Source: Xiphophorus maculatus | Taxonomy: Eukaryota; Chordata; Actinopteri; Cyprinodontiformes; Poeciliidae | Assembly: GCF_002775205.1 (NCBI RefSeq) | Contig: NC_036461.1 | Coordinates: 9,213,015-9,277,014, forward strand | Reading direction: 5' to 3' | DNA length: 64,000 nucleotides | Part shown: piece after piece, positions 1-13,370 of the stretch | Numbering within the stretch: the first letter of the stretch is position 1 | Layout: each line of letters begins with the position of its first letter | Notes under the pieces: model-generated | What the model was told of the DNA's origin: nothing | What the model saw: the letters and a program-made list of their open reading frames with translations, nothing else | Database searches by the model: none | Program-made: the position numbers and the translations under genes

Positions 1-3000
1 CTGCCTCGAAGTCTGTACTGCACTCTATAAGACCCATCCCAGCCTTCTTTTTATGGAGTTCTGACATGACATCGAGAGCTTGGCTGACACGGGCACAAGA
101 GAGAGGAAGAGCTGGCTTTTCCTGAGCTTCGTTGGAATGCAAACACAAACTAGGGGCTGGTGGATGGATGTGGGTGTTGACCTGTGTCCTCGTGAGGCCG
201 GAGATCAGCGTCTGCTGATCCAGCTTGGTGTAAAATGACGCGGCCGATCGGGTGTTCTGGAGACAACCTGTCTCCTCTATGTAGGAGTGAGTCCCGCAGC
301 TTTCCAGTCGCTGCTGAGTCTCGTCCCATGAGTTTGGGAAGTCTGTATCCGGACTCTCGTCGGTCAGTTTGTGTGGAATCGCTGCTGTGCTCCTGCTGTT
401 TTGCTGGTAGTCTCTGCTGATTGCAGGTGAGGTGTGGCTTGTCTTCAGCTTGACGTTGTGCTGCCCAGAGATGATGCATGGGTCCAGGTGTTCCCTGGCT
501 TTCTCACTTCTAAGTTTGTGCAACTTGGAGAAAAGCCTCCCACCTAAGAAAAGACAAATAGTTTTCCTTTATGTTTTTGATGTTTCTTGTAAGAAATACA
601 CGGCCAGATGTAGCCACTTTACCCTTGATATGCTCCAGATGCAGGTACACAGCATCCTCACTGACATAATACCGTAGCAGCTTCACCATGTAGGGCACAC
701 CTTGAGGAATAATGGTTGTTTGGTCTCTGCTCTCCCAGCTAGATTTGACAAGGCTCTGTGAAAGCGCACACATGTAATGATTTATTTAGAGAATTATTCT
801 GAGAAACGTTCTGGCTCATGACTTTGGAAGTGTTTGACACCTGCGTCTTGTCAAGGTATTAAAACCACTTGAGCTTTTTCACATTGTGTTACATTACAAC
901 CACTGAGTTCAATGTGTTGCATTGGAATAGTGGATGATACAAGATAGTGCATAGTTGTGAAGAGGAAGGAAGTGAGACATGGTTTTCATTTGTTTTATCA
1001 ACAGAAAGTTTAAAAGTGAACATCAATTTTCAACTTTTGCCACAGATTCCACATTGGACTTTGTTTCTGACTTTACCTGACTTTACCTTTGAAGTCTTCA
1101 CAGAACAGCTGTAGTTCTACTGAGTTTAAATTACACATAGGTGGAGTCTTTTTAATATTTTAGTGACCTCTGAAGGCAATTGGTTGCACTAAAGGGGAAT
1201 GAGCGTAAAGAGGTTCAATACAAATGTTAGGTGACACTTTAAAGATCAATAATTGCAAAGAACGTTGAAACCATGTGTTATTTTCCTTCCACCTCATAAT
1301 TATGCACAGCTTTGTGTTGGCCTGTCACATGAAACAACAATGAAATACTCTGAAGTTTTGGTTGTATGAAAATAAGGAAAATGACAAAGGTATTAATACT
1401 TTTGTAGGGCACTGTAAATATTACTTTAGCTGAAATTTAAGATGCACTTCACTGTCTAAAATCATGAGAGCTCTCTGGCAGATTGATGCTGAGAAATGAT
1501 GATGGAGAAAGGATGGAGACAGTTTCCATCGACTGCTTTGATTACAGGAACAGGCCTGCTGCCAGGTAAAACCCTCTCATCGTGTCCAATAGTCAGCGGA
1601 ACGATGCTAGAAAATGAATATGTAGGTTTTATGTAGCATATTGAAGTGGATGTGATCAATTATTGGCTTTTAATTCTGTAGAGCATCCTTACCTTTACAA
1701 CAAACGTCTCTTTGTTGACCATGCTTTGCACAATCAGGACCTTTGAAATAAAAAATACAACATTCTCAAGCTTACATAGAAAAGCAGGTAAATTATTGCA
1801 GTACTGTATATATATATGTATATTTTTTTTTAATCACGGTAAAATGCAGTGGATAATTTAAAACTTCATTATGTCAAGCTACAGCTCCCCTTCAGAGTTT
1901 TTGGCCCTGTGGAAAAGACATAACTTCATTTCTGTATTAAATAATAACTGTTCCAAAATTGTTGGTGCTTCATTTATTTGCACTTTGAATAATTACTACC
2001 AATACAGTGACCATTCTCACTCTATTACTCTTAAAAAGGGAAAAACAAGAGAAATTTCAATTCAAGTTGGGCAGATTTAAAAAAAGAAAATTCTGCAAAC
2101 CTTTATGCTTTAACAGTAAAGGTCAATTTTTTATATGGTGAGATGAGAGCAGAATTGGGCTTTTCAGTTACAGTCACTTTAGGTCGGTCTGATGTGAAAC
2201 AAAGGATGGTCCTTCATCATCACTGTTAAGTATACTGGAGTATCTGTGGGTCTATTACCATTCCAAAGGCTCATAACCTTGTTGCACAAAATGGCTTCAA
2301 GGACTCTCTAAAGCACCACACAGATCTAAATAAAAGAAATCTGGTGGCCTTTACCAGAACACTCAAAAGGGGACTTTCAGGTAGTATTTTATCAGATTGG
2401 TAACCAAAATACACAGTTAAATCAAAAGACAAGGTTCAGTAGATACACAAACAAACTTCTTCTGTCCTGTTGGCAAAGGAAGGTTGTTAATTAGCCAGTG
2501 ATTTTATAAACAGATAATTATTTAATGTGAGAGTTGTTTCCCCCCATAATGTACTTAAATATAATTTCTGTTTTATTTTGCACATCTTTACCTGGGGTGT
2601 CAATCAAAATTTTAAAGCTACATCACAGTATTTAAATAAACAATTTCATTGTAATGGTTTACAGTGAGAGATTATGTACCTACCTTATCGCTGACTCCCA
2701 CCACTTTACACATTTCCAGATCCTCTACGGGAGAACTCAGGTGTCGGATCGGGCGAAATCTCAGACTGCTGTAGCCCTGGGAATCAAACCCACAGAGAAG
2801 ACAGCAGTGCCTTGATTGGACAATGGAAATGCTTGATTAAATGCAAAAATTATGTGATTGAAATAGCTTTGCACTTTCAGTTGCCACGTAAGTGAATTAG
2901 GCTATACAAATAATTTTGCCTTTCCTAATTTCAATTTATTCTGTGTATTTTCTGTTAAGATATTGCACACATTTCCTCCCACAGTCCAAAAACATGACTG

Positions 3001-5524
3001 TCAGGTAAATTGGTCTCTCTAAATTCTTCCTAGGTGTGAGTGTGAGTGCGTGCATGGTTTTTTGTCCTGTCTGTCTCTGTATTGCCCTGCGACAGACTGG
3101 TGACCTGTCCAGGGTGTACCCTGCCTCTCGCCCGAAACGTTTGCTGGAGATAGGCACCAGCACCCCTCCTGACCCCACTAGAGACAAGGGTGTACAGAAA
3201 ATGGATGAGTGGTGGATATTGCACACATCAAAATATGTCTATGACTGTCTGCAGCTCCCCTTAGCTTAATCTATTTAGGTAACGGGTTTTAGATTCCTTA
3301 ATTAAATGTGATGAAGTCAAGTTTTCAAACGTTATGCTTTAAAGAAATATGAAACGCAGAGATACTGCAGTTATTTGCAGTACCTGAGTGTCTGCAGCTT
3401 ATCATCAGGTTCTTTGTTGATAAGCTACTACAGATGGTTAACTTACCCCTAAATGAGTGCCTCCTTTTCCTAGGTTATCCTGCAGATGGGTTATAAAGAT
3501 TTCTTCGGCTCGCTTCAGATACTGGGTTGTTTTCCTCTTCACAGCCTCCCTCCTATCTTTGTTTGGGTCCACTATTGAAGAAGCGCAATGTTGTGTTACC
3601 AATAAAAAAATAATTCCTGTAGCTCTGTGGATCCTAAATCTTACTCTGTGGGGAAAAAAGCTTAACCAGCAAATGAACCTGTGCTTAGCATTTGCCTTCT
3701 GACTTCCTGCTCTTTTTTATGTCACTGTCACATGCCCGCCTTGTGAAAACCCGGCTATTCCTATCCCCGGTTGAATGATTCATGCCGTCTACTCACACTG
3801 AACTCCATTCAGCAGTAAGTCCACTCCATTCTTGTAGTAACTGAAGGCCGCCTCGTAGTCTTCGTTGACCTCGCTGTCCAAAGCCATTCGGATTTGCTTG
3901 GCAGCTTCCACCAGGTAATCTCTCTTTGCCATTTCTGAGATTCTTCTGGGTCTCTCAAGGTCCAGATGGGCCTGTTCACAGCACAGATAGTTGGACGTTG
4001 GTGCAGACACATTAAGACATGAACAACCTATCTAATTAAACCCAAACTGAAAATGATTGTGTCGCGACTGTAAGTATACATATATTAGAGAAGTTCTGCT
4101 TTTACAGAGTATTCAATCACCATAAACTGGCCATCACCTTTGCTCCTGCGTCTTCTTATCAGCAGTAAGAAACATCTCTCTCTGTTGTCACTGTGTTCTG
4201 TGTGTTTCTGCCCCCAGAGAAATCAGGGCTCAGGTCTGTGTTGCAAAGCATGATCATCTGAGCCAGTGGAAACAAACGGTTAACATCTCAAGCAGAACAG
4301 GAAGTGAAAATAGACATGTGTTTTCTATTTTGGACGAAGAGAAAGAAAAAGAAGAGCAAATGTAAAGACAGAGAGAAATGACACATGTACATGGATTAGG
4401 GTAAGATCAGCATTATGAAATTTTTAATGCACGTCTTACACGTCAATTTAACAGCATGCAACAAATACAGGCCTATGTGAGCCACGTCATAGCCACATAA
4501 ATTTCTAGTCACAGTAATACACAAGTCATTTGAAATAGATCATGCATGAGATCTCTTTCATACACTGCCTTGCCACAATATTCATATATTTAAATTTTCG
4601 TATTTTTTTCATGATACAATAACAAATCTCAGAGTATTTTTGAGGGTATTATATAAAATGTTCATCTCCCAGCAGGAAACACTAAATATATGACCACTGA
4701 CAGATTGATTTATATCTAATCAAATTTAATCTAAACCCAGCAGCCTAGTCAAAGTCCAGACCTGAATGAAATTGAGAGTATGTAGCAAGAAAATTTATAT
4801 TTACAGATGCTATCCATCCAGACTTTTCAAACATGAGCTATTTTGCAAATCAATGACAAAAGAATTTAGTCTCTGAATGTTCGAAAATAATAGAAACATA
4901 CACCAAAAGACTTAGAGCTGAAACTTTTGTAAAACTTGATTCCACAAAGTATTTACTAAGAGGGCCTAAACAAATATGCACCCCACATTTTCATTTGCAA
5001 AACATGAAAGGCATCCACTTCATAAATATTCACAACTAGGTTTTAGTCAGTCACCTTAAAATCTATTAAATCTTGTAGGTGTAACAAAATGTGACATAGT
5101 GCCAGAAATACTTTTGCAAGGCATTCTGCATGGCATTGTGGGCTACAGCTAAAAGAGCACTGTATGAAATAATGTCAGTTTTCTCCCAATGTTTTAATTA
5201 CAACTGAGCCTCTGGCATCTCACATGCAGACATTCAGTCTCTGTCATCAGAGCAGAACATCTTCAGCGACATAAGGAAACACAAAAAGCCATCTTAAGTG
5301 TCCTCCATCAGTATCCATCATCCCCTCAACCTGGACTTTCACAGCCAGTGAGCTAGCAATGTATCATCACCCATAATTACACTAAAACAACAGAAGACAA
5401 GTGTGCATGCAGATATAAGACAGACTGTACCTACCGTAATGTAAGCATGGCCTGGACTCTGCGACCCAACAGCAGCATCAGCACCAGAAGCGACCCGGAT
5501 CATCAGCAGGAGGAACATACTCAT
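1..5524 (-). CDS. rps6kl1: Ribosomal protein S6 kinase-like 1, 5' part (partial)
   Basis: Pseudokinase-like member of the RSK-like family, with an N-terminal MIT domain and a C-terminal kinase fold. Exons read in transcript order: 5524-5435, 3971-3797 (MIT domain, with a [12 protein letters not shown] stretch), 3571-3447 (end of [14 protein letters not shown]), 2776-2684, 1740-1693 (ending TFVVK, the kinase N-lobe lysine strand), 755-623 ([20 protein letters not shown]) and 543 to beyond position 1. Phases agree throughout and all sites are GT-AG. The last exon is a long open stretch, the poorly conserved insert between the kinase lobes, and continues off the left edge; the catalytic lobe is outside the window. 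The start ATG at 5524 is a choice among several in-frame ATGs, one as far upstream as 5698. Order and local similarity match vertebrate RPS6KL1 rather than RPS6KC1, because no PX domain precedes the MIT domain. Confidence 0.88.
850..1420. mobile_element. Decayed Tc1-like non-autonomous element in an rps6kl1 intron
   Basis: The ends are imperfect inverted copies: the left end reads TTTTTCACATTGTGTTACA and the right end holds a matching GTTGTATGAAAAT...ATGACAAAGG, finishing in a TTTTGTAGGGCACTGTA terminus. The middle contains ATTTTCCTTCCACCTCATAATTATG, a stretch recurring in other decayed copies in this window (near 4990-5140, 12545-12960, 16455-16720 and 42510-43130). No transposase reading frame survives. 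Family name assigned from memory of teleost repeats. Confidence 0.5.
2959..3228 (+). mobile_element. 5'-truncated SINE-like repeat with target-site duplication
   Basis: A 3' fragment of an abundant teleost tRNA-derived repeat, sharing the stretch CCTCCCACAGTCCAAAAACA through AGATAGGCACCAGCACCCCT with the fuller copy at 36350-36677. It is flanked by a 14-bp direct duplication GATATTGCACACAT at 2959-2972 and 3215-3228, which shows that it arrived as a 5'-truncated retrotransposed copy. Confidence 0.8.
4735..5140 (+). mobile_element. Decayed Tc1/mariner transposon 3' remnant
   Basis: Near 4745-4775 the plus strand still encodes an [11 protein letters not shown]-like stretch, matching the C-terminal catalytic motif (SPDLNPIE) of Tc1 transposases. 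It is followed by degenerate non-coding sequence ending in ATACTTTTGCAAGGCATTCTG, typical of this teleost family. It lies in the first intron of rps6kl1 and is not functional. Confidence 0.6.
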
Positions 5525-6442
5525 CCTGCTGAGCAGGAGAGGAGGAGGGAGCTCAGCCGAGGCTGCTGATTGGCTGAGCATGATGTCATTTAAGGGTACC
5601 ATTTCACACAAGGCACTCGCTTCCCCCCACTCCTCATCATAGACGGTGAAAGATTTAAAGAGACAGTGCTGTTTGAGTGTATAGACCGAAGAGGCCATTT
5701 CAGCTCTGATTTATTGTAACAATGGAGTTCAGTGTTCACCCTATAATCCCGCCGCTAACTTGAAATAATAGTTACCATGTTTGGCTTTTCTGTGCTGTGG
5801 ACTTTAAAGGTGGGATTTACTCCCCCCCATCCTACTTAAATATCAGCATCGGTGCTCAGTACCAGAGGGAGTCAGGCTCCAACTAACAGCACAAAGAGGA
5901 GTCACCCCCAACCACACATGCATCCTAGGGGAGGGCAGGTTCACAGAAGGGGGTTAGGCACAGCAGCATGACTCTGAAATCTGATCCTGCAACCTTATCC
6001 ACAAAAATACAAGGATTATCAATCTTAAATGAATCCTTCAGCGACTATTTTTGTGTCATATGAGGACTTTTCCCTTTAATTAAACAAAAACAGACATTTA
6101 TCATTTCTGAATTTACTTGAGAAACAACAACCACAGCAGATTATCAGCAAGAGAGACATTTTTCAATGTGTTTATCACATTAGATAGAGACTGTTTCATT
6201 GGACACCTCTGATTTGATTATCATGTGTCATGCATTTTAATCTAAATAGTTGCAATATTGCCTGTGGCATAAAACATAACCCCTAATACTATCATATATA
6301 ACATACAGAACACAACTGACAAAATGTGGATGCTTCAGTTTGATTTATTCAGGAAATGGCAGGGGAAAATCTATAAAGGTTTTATAGAGTGGCTGCAGAT
6401 CACTCATATCAATCACAATACAAGGATCGAACCCATGTTGAA
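5525..6442. other. Intergenic: rps6kl1 upstream region and olfm4-like downstream region
   Basis: The proximal part (5525-5900) should hold the rps6kl1 promoter and 5' UTR; a CCAAT-type box lies near 5566-5572. The remainder is AT-rich and contains the 3' flank of the next minus-strand gene. No further gene is seen. Confidence 0.5.
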
Positions 6443-8938
6443 TCATTCTTTGTTAAATTTCACATTGTATGACACATAATAGCCATCGTTGAACATGTAG
6501 AGCTTCTGATCAGAGGGGTTGTAGTCCAGGTTGCTGTATGAATTCTGGAACTTCTTGAATTGGATGCTGAGGTTTCTCTCTTGCTTGGTCTTGGTGTCGT
6601 AAGCATAGAAGATCTCCTCAGTGTTGATATCCACCGTCCTGCTGGCATACATCACTCCACAGATCATGAAAGCATTGCCAGCTGACTGTTTGTATACACC
6701 AGTATGCCACGTATTCTCAATGCCAAAAGAGTCTTCATTTATTTTAGCAATGACAATTTTTCCCTTGTTCCCAGTCGAAGCATACATTACCCACAATCCT
6801 GTTTCATCAGCTGCAAAGTCCAGGTTCTGACTGTCCGAGTAAGCATAAGAGAAACTTGTGCTTGCGCCAGAAATCACTCTGTAGTCATACTTGGAAGAGG
6901 TCAGATTAAATTTGGTCATGCTGAAAGGGGTGTTGTGCTGGTAGTAAATTGAATTACTGTGCACTATGTAGTTGTTGCCAACACCCACCCAATCAGTAGG
7001 AAGGGTAATTCTTTTATAGTTCTTCCTCAAGAGCAGATTTTCATAGTTGGAGTAAAAATAAAAGTCATAGACACCCCCAGGACTGGTGTATGCGCCGTAG
7101 AAGTGCAAGTTCTCATAACCTCGGATAGGCTTGGAGTCTTTCCCCCAGCCACCGTACACGTAACCTGAACTGAGATGAGCATTGAACTGCACCACCAATG
7201 GATTGCTGAAGCTTAAGATTCCCGTGTGATTGCAGCTTCCTGAAAAAGAGAAAAAAAAAAAAACACAAAGGATGTTGGCAATGCTGCTCCATCTCAGTAA
7301 ATTAGAATATCAAAAAATGTTTATTTCAGAAAATCAAGTAGTGTGATATTTGATCATTACTGTTACAATAAAAAAAAATTTCTAAGAATATTTAAATTTG
7401 CAGTAGAACCACTATGAATGGAGTTTTTAACAGAATTGCTCTATTGAAAAATGTAGGACACGCAAGAGAAACTCTTTCATTAATGAGTATCTCTTAGATG
7501 AAATCCTGCTTCATGTACCATGGCATGGAAGTGACAATGATGAGGCCTAAAGATTGTCCAGGTTGCTTTAAAAGCAGCCAGTAATTGTCCCTGCTGTTTG
7601 TAAACTTTTTTACACAGTTTCCCTTCCATTCAACTTAAACTTTGAATCTACACTTTGAGAACTGCCAGTCTCCTCAGCAGTGACCTTTATCTCTTTCTCT
7701 CCTGCTGGACACTGCATTAAAATTTATTTTTAATTTGATCATACTTTAGATAATGTTTTAATTTTCTAAGGAACTGAAACTTGGCTTTTCATGAGCTGCA
7801 AGCAATAACTGTCAAAACTAATGGAAATGGGTGGTTAAAATATATCTCGATATACGTATATATAATAACAGCAATATGATGGACGTTTTCTGAATCAATA
7901 ATGTTATTATTTACAAAGATGCATTTTTAGCTGTTGAAGTACAAATTGTTATCGATCATGTTAGGCAGCCCTCTTACCAATATCTGGTTCGATTATATCT
8001 TGGTCCTTCTGACACTCCTCTAGTTTCATCTGCAGCTTGGCAAACTGATGTCGGATCACCTCCAGGTTGCTCTTGTCATAAGTCTCCAGCTGGTTCACAA
8101 GGAGCGTCATGTTGTGGATCTGGAGACAAAATAATAAGAAAACTATTGCATGTGGGAAGGAACTCTACCAAAGGGTGTCAAGTCTTGAAAGGAGTTGTAC
8201 TTCAATACAAAGGTTGCTGGTTGTAATCCAATGTCCAATACTTTTGTAGATTTATTTGTAAGATGCTACAGGATTCAATATTTATGTATCCTGAGAATCT
8301 AAGAAGATTTGTACAATTTGTGTTTTACCTCAATGTACAGACTGTTGAACAGGGGTGAAGAAGAGTTGAGCGAGTCTTTGAGCTGAGACACCAGCATCTC
8401 AAACTCTCTGAGTTCAATCCTGAGCATCTCAAAATCTAGTTTGATGTAATCATCGGGACTGCTTTCCAAGACGGCCAATCTTGCCTCCAGTTGCTTCAGT
8501 TCTTCAAGATAAATCACCAGTTTGCCCTTGTACTTCACCATCTGAAAAAGACAAGAGCAGCTATAACATGATTTAATCATATTGCACGTTTCTAGTTTTT
8601 ATTCTTCATCCTATCCCTAACACACACCTTATTCTTCTGGATTTCAACCTCCAGGATTAGATCTTTGCTGACTTGCTGCATGTGCTCAACGCGGTCTGCG
8701 GGGAAGGTGGTGTCAGGGAGGAAAACATGGCAGATGCACTGACCAGATGAATCCACAGAAGTCGTCACATTTCCAGACTCCCAGTCTTGCACTGGCTAAA
8801 AATGAATTTGACATTTACATTTATTAGAACAACCACAAATTATGCCATGAAGACATCATAGAAATAAAGACTACTTACAATCCAGGCCAAAGCAGGACTA
8901 GAGGCGCTGAGGAGCAGAACTAGAACCAACAGCATCAT
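6443..8938 (-). CDS. olfm4: Olfactomedin-4-like secreted glycoprotein, copy 1, with a 1-nt frameshift
   Basis: Five exons: 8938-8879 (signal peptide), 8795-8628 (CICHVFLPDTTFP, the conserved segment before the coiled coil), 8541-8329 (coiled coil), 8120-7978 (coiled coil) and 7239-6443 (olfactomedin beta-propeller ending at 6443). The propeller exon carries hallmark strings such as [26 protein letters not shown] and YNPSDQKLYMFNDGYYV. Family members are secreted and form disulphide-linked oligomers through the coiled coil. Exon order and lengths equal those of the neighbouring paralogue except exon 4, which is 143 nt where 142 is needed for the frame. The extra base lies near 8098-8102 (AAA on the plus strand) and would bring an early stop. 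Either this copy is broken or the base is a sequencing error. All splice sites are intact. Confidence 0.82.
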
Positions 8939-11129
8939 GACTCACCTCACCTCACCTCTCAAATGTCTTTTCAGACTTTGTTGGAGTTTTTAAAGACTGC
9001 TCATATCAGATCATTGCGAACACCTTCTCTTTTCACATGGTTATTAACGGATTCAGCAGTCAAGCAGATGCTCATTTACAAGCAGCTTGTGATCGTCTTT
9101 GTTTACACACAATGCAGTAAAGTCTTGGGAATCCAGAGTATAAGACCCAAATAGGATGTGGATGAGAAAATCACCACATGTGGATGAGAAAATCACCACA
9201 TGTGGTAACATCATAAAGCACTTTTTATGATTCCTTCATTGAACTTAGTATTTGTGTTTGGTGGAGCAAAGGCGTGTTTAGACAGCATTTGTTCATTTCT
9301 AGTCATAGATAGTGATAGTGTTCTTGTTTGCTTTCTGAGTCAGGTGGTTTTATGCCAACGCAAGGTTTGAACTGAACATGGAGAGCGAATTGGTCATCTG
9401 TCATGACAGCTAAAACTTTTTATGGTCTGTTTATTGAAGCATCACCTCAGAAAGTTTCAGCTTGAAGGATTGTCAGTGCTTAGCTTTTTTTTTTAATGTG
9501 TGGTTCAATTTGCAATTTCCAAAATGTAACTCAGAGAAAGAAAAACAAAACATTTTGTTCACTGTATAACTTTAATGTACTGCATAACTTTATTTGTGCA
9601 AAGCTAGATTTAATTGCAAAAAAGGATTCAAAAGTAATGCCATTTTAAACATAATAAACTTTGACATGTTTTTTGTTCCCAAGCAAATCAGTCAATCATT
9701 CAAGTCTATTTTAAAAGCACATTTCAGCAACATCGAATCTGTGTCTGTATTCAGGGGCTGATGGTGTGCAAAAACGGGATCCTGTAACTTTGGCTAAATT
9801 AGAAATGATTAAACGCCATCAGATGCTTTAAATATTAATTTATATTTCATTTTAGCTGGTATAGTTGGGTATTATTGGTAAATTTTACTCCTTTTTTTTT
9901 CTTTAAAGCTACATCAAATTTTATCAAATTTTTCCAAGAATATGTTATTTTTTTGTTTTTTTTTTATTTATATATTTGTTAAAACTGCCACCACATCATG
10001 ACAGTGTGAGACAGATAATGTGTAAAGATCAGGCTCCTCCACTTCCTCCCTGAGCTACTATTGCCATCTGAAGACATGCACCTCTCCCAATTTGTCCCAA
10101 CCAAAAGTAAACAATCAGAGCGAGTAAGAGGGTCTTAGGGCTGTCAATCAAAGTCGCATACATGCTGCTAAAATGTACTAATGGCAAAGAAACAACTGAC
10201 CTTTGGCATTTTGTTGAGGCACTATTTATTGCTATTAAATAGTTTTTTCAAATTTGCTCAAATTTATAATTTCATTTCTATATTTGTTGATTCATTTACT
10301 ATCAAAATCCCTTCAAAATGTAGTCTTTTAATGTTATATATTGTTTGTATAGATTGATTTTTGATAAAATATACAAATACTAATTTTCATGTGAAGTTTG
10401 AAAAGGTAAAATCTAATTTTGGATGACTATACACAAAAAAGTCCATATTGATGTTACTACTGACTTTTGATACTCCCAAACTGAGATTATATCAGATTAA
10501 AAAATCCTATAGACATATGATGCAGAAAAAAAACTTACTTAGTGGGAGAAACATTAAGGGATTTTAGAAAAGGTGTGAATATCTATGATGCAAGGTTGGA
10601 AGTGAATTTAACAGCTTTCCTGAAGAAAATTTGAAAAGAAAATGGTTATAATATTAGTATAATATTTCTTTGATAATCTTTTAGAGAGGGTTTTTGTTTG
10701 CCAAAGAGATCCAGGGAAAGAACAAAATCAAAGGACACTGACACTGTCTTGAAATTAAGATTAATTTTTATGCTTTGAAGGTTTCTATTGATATGTGTTG
10801 GTCAACATTCACAGTACAAATTTCCTTTGTTTTCACAACAGACTTTAACTTACACCTTAAACTGTTGTATAAGTGTTGTTGATAGTACATAAAAATTCAA
10901 TTACAGAACATTTATTTGGTTTCATTTGATTTTGATTTAATTTGATAAATTATTTGTCTTACTTCTAGCAGAAAACCGATAAACAGTTGAATAACCAAAT
11001 GACACAACACCTTTTGCATGCTTCAAATCATTTATTAGCAGTCAAGAAAAGGGATGGTACAAGAAAAAGGAGAAAAAGAAATTCATTAATCATTCATATC
11101 ACATTTCTCTATCAAGGAGAGAAAGTTGT
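8939..11129. other. Intergenic region between the two olfm4-like genes
   Basis: About 2.2 kb of AT-rich sequence. The first 150 bases are the likely promoter of copy 1, with a TTTAAAAA box on the minus strand near 8980-8988. A short tandem duplication lies at 9156-9205. No coding exon, RNA gene or clear mobile element is recognised in the rest. Confidence 0.5.
9156..9205. repeat. 22-bp tandem duplication
   Basis: The 22-base unit ATGTGGATGAGAAAATCACC plus AC occurs at 9156-9177 and 9178-9199, followed by the start of a third copy. The copies are identical, so the duplication is recent. Confidence 0.85.
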
Positions 11130-13370
11130 TTAAGTCACCAGTAACACCAGTGGCGCCACTGTGGCTTCAACTGTGTTGTTAAACCAGAGATGGTAGCTCA
11201 CATAGTAACCATCATTGTACATGTAGAGCTTCTGGTCAGTAGGATTATAATCCAAGTTTGTATACCTGTTTTGAAACCTCTCAAAGGTAATACTAATGTA
11301 GCTCTCCTGTTTAGTTTTAGTGTTGTACTTGTAAAATATCTCTTCAGTTAGGGTGTCCACTGTTCTGACTGCGTAAAAAACACCACAGATCATGAAGGCA
11401 TTAGTAACACCTGGCTTATAAACACTGGTCAGCCATTCCTCTTCAATCCCAAAGGAGGCCTCGTTTATTCTAGCTATGACCACCCGACCCCCGGACCCTT
11501 CAGTAGCGTAGGTCACCCACAATCCTGTTTCATCTGCAGCAAAGTCAAAGTTCTGATTGGCGGAGCTGCTGTATGAGAACCTGGAGGAGGCCTTGGGAAC
11601 CACCCTGGACTCATATTTCATGGTGGTAAAATTCAGTTTAGCTAGTCCAAATGGGCTATTTATCTGATAATACAGAGTGTTATCACGCATTATAATATTG
11701 TTCCCGGTGCCATACCAACCACTGGACAGGGTGTGATGGAGAAAAGGGGTTCTCAGAATAAGGTTCTTGTAGTTAGTGAAGAACCGGATGTCCGTCATGG
11801 AAGTGGTAGAGTAACCAGCGTACCAGTACATGGACTCTCTGTCAGAAATAGGGTTTGAATCTTTCCCCCAGCCTCCATAATAGTAGCCGGCATTTAGCTG
11901 GGCATTCAGATGGCTCACCACAGGCTTGCCGACCCTCAGTAGGCCAGAGTTAGCACAAGAACCTGAGGTGAAAGAGAACAGTCAGTTATATGAGTTTAGT
12001 GATTGTTTCCATCTCATGTGATTGTGTGAATCAGCTCACCGATGTTGGGGTTGAAGAGCTCCTGGTGGCGTCTCTCACATTCCTCGAGCTGAAACTGCAC
12101 CTCTAAGTACTCTCTGCGAGTTGAAAGCACCAAATTCTTGTCATAAGTCTTCTCCAGTCTGTCCAGGGTGACCAACATGACAGTTACCTGTAAGATAACA
12201 CATGCTTTTGTGTTAGTCAAAGACTTAATTTTTTTCCAGGTGACCTTCTGTGTGTCTACGGCTGATGACTCACCTGTACATGCAGGGACTCAAAGACAGT
12301 GACCGAAGCATTGATGGAGAATTGCAGCTCTACAATCAGAGCCTCTACTTGTTTAATCTGCACATTTATCTCTTCAAAGTCAGCTTCATTGTAGTCATCA
12401 GGATTCTTTTCCATTGTTTCGATTGTCACCGTCAGCTTTATGATCTTTTCTGTGTACTGTGTAATCTTAAGTTCATAGTCCTCCACCTGAACATAACAGA
12501 TTTCAGTGCAAATTTAGGGATTCTTCTTCTACATCACTAATAAGTTACAATGCCTTGCAAAAGTATTCATACACCTAATTTAAAATAATAACAGCTGCAA
12601 ATCCTTTTAGTTATGTTTTTACCAGCTTTGTACATCTAAACCCAAGTCTTTGTCCATTCGTTTTGCAAAATAAATCAAGCTCTAAGTCTGGATAAAGTGT
12701 ACCTGTAAATTGAAATGTTAAAATCTTGACTCTCATTCTCAGTTTGATTTAGTAATGGATTTTGATTTGGGCATAACTTTGTAGCTCTGGCTGTATTGTC
12801 CAGCTTGGATGAACCTTTACCACAATCTCAAGTCTTTTGCATCCTCTGACATGTTTTCTTCCAGTTATCTGACCACCACACTCTTCATATTTATATTTGT
12901 AAAAATCTTTGAAAAGGTTGTCTCCTTATCCTTCCAGTTCACAATAAGCTCTCCTTGGAGTTGGTTTAGCTTATAAAATCCAAACTAAATGCATTAACAT
13001 TTGAGATGTGAATACTTTCACAAGGCCCTGGTTAACACATCACACGTGTTCCTTAGTACCTTGCCCATCTCCAGTTTCAGCTTGTTTGAGATCTCAACAG
13101 CGGTCTGCTCCACCACCACCAAATCACCGACAGGAAAGGTTAAACTGGGCAGGAAGGCATTGCAGGTGCACCTTTCCTCACCTCCTGTCTCATTCCTTAA
13201 ACTCTCTGCACTCCACAGGCCAACACCCTGAGATGAGGATTGGAGGAAACAGTGATCAGCACATGTCTAAATCAAGGAATGTACAAAAAATTATTTCAAA
13301 GTCCTGCCATACATACCCCCATGGCTACAGTGGAGCTCAGCAATGCTGAGAGTATTAGAGTCTTGATCAT
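11130..13370 (-). CDS. olfm4: Olfactomedin-4-like secreted glycoprotein, copy 2 (intact)
   Basis: Five exons: 13370-13317 (signal peptide starting [14 protein letters not shown]), 13227-13060 ([16 protein letters not shown] segment), 12486-12274 and 12187-12040 (coiled coil), 11962-11130 (olfactomedin domain). They total 1,416 nt, encoding 471 aa. The propeller has the same hallmark stretches as copy 1 ([45 protein letters not shown]), and exon sizes are the same except for small differences in exons 1, 4 and 5. It is a tandem duplicate of copy 1 on the same strand. The family acts outside the cell, binding matrix and lectin partners; no function specific to this copy can be read. A TATA box lies about 50 bp upstream of the start codon. 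Confidence 0.9.
12545..12960 (-). mobile_element. Decayed Tc1-like non-autonomous element in an olfm4-like intron
   Basis: It begins with AATGCCTTGCAAAAGTATTCA, the characteristic terminus of a teleost Tc1-like family read in reverse, followed by diverged internal sequence shared with other copies in the window. No open frame is left. Confidence 0.5.

Noticed and set aside
1462-1659. Possible extra rps6kl1 exon
   Set aside because: The flanking exons 1740-1693 and 755-623 already join in phase across the kinase N-lobe; this frame has no matching splice sites or family similarity.
5339-5698. 119-codon minus-strand ORF as a separate gene such as pgf
   Set aside because: Only 5435-5524 is needed as the first coding exon of rps6kl1; no cystine-knot or other growth-factor signature is present.
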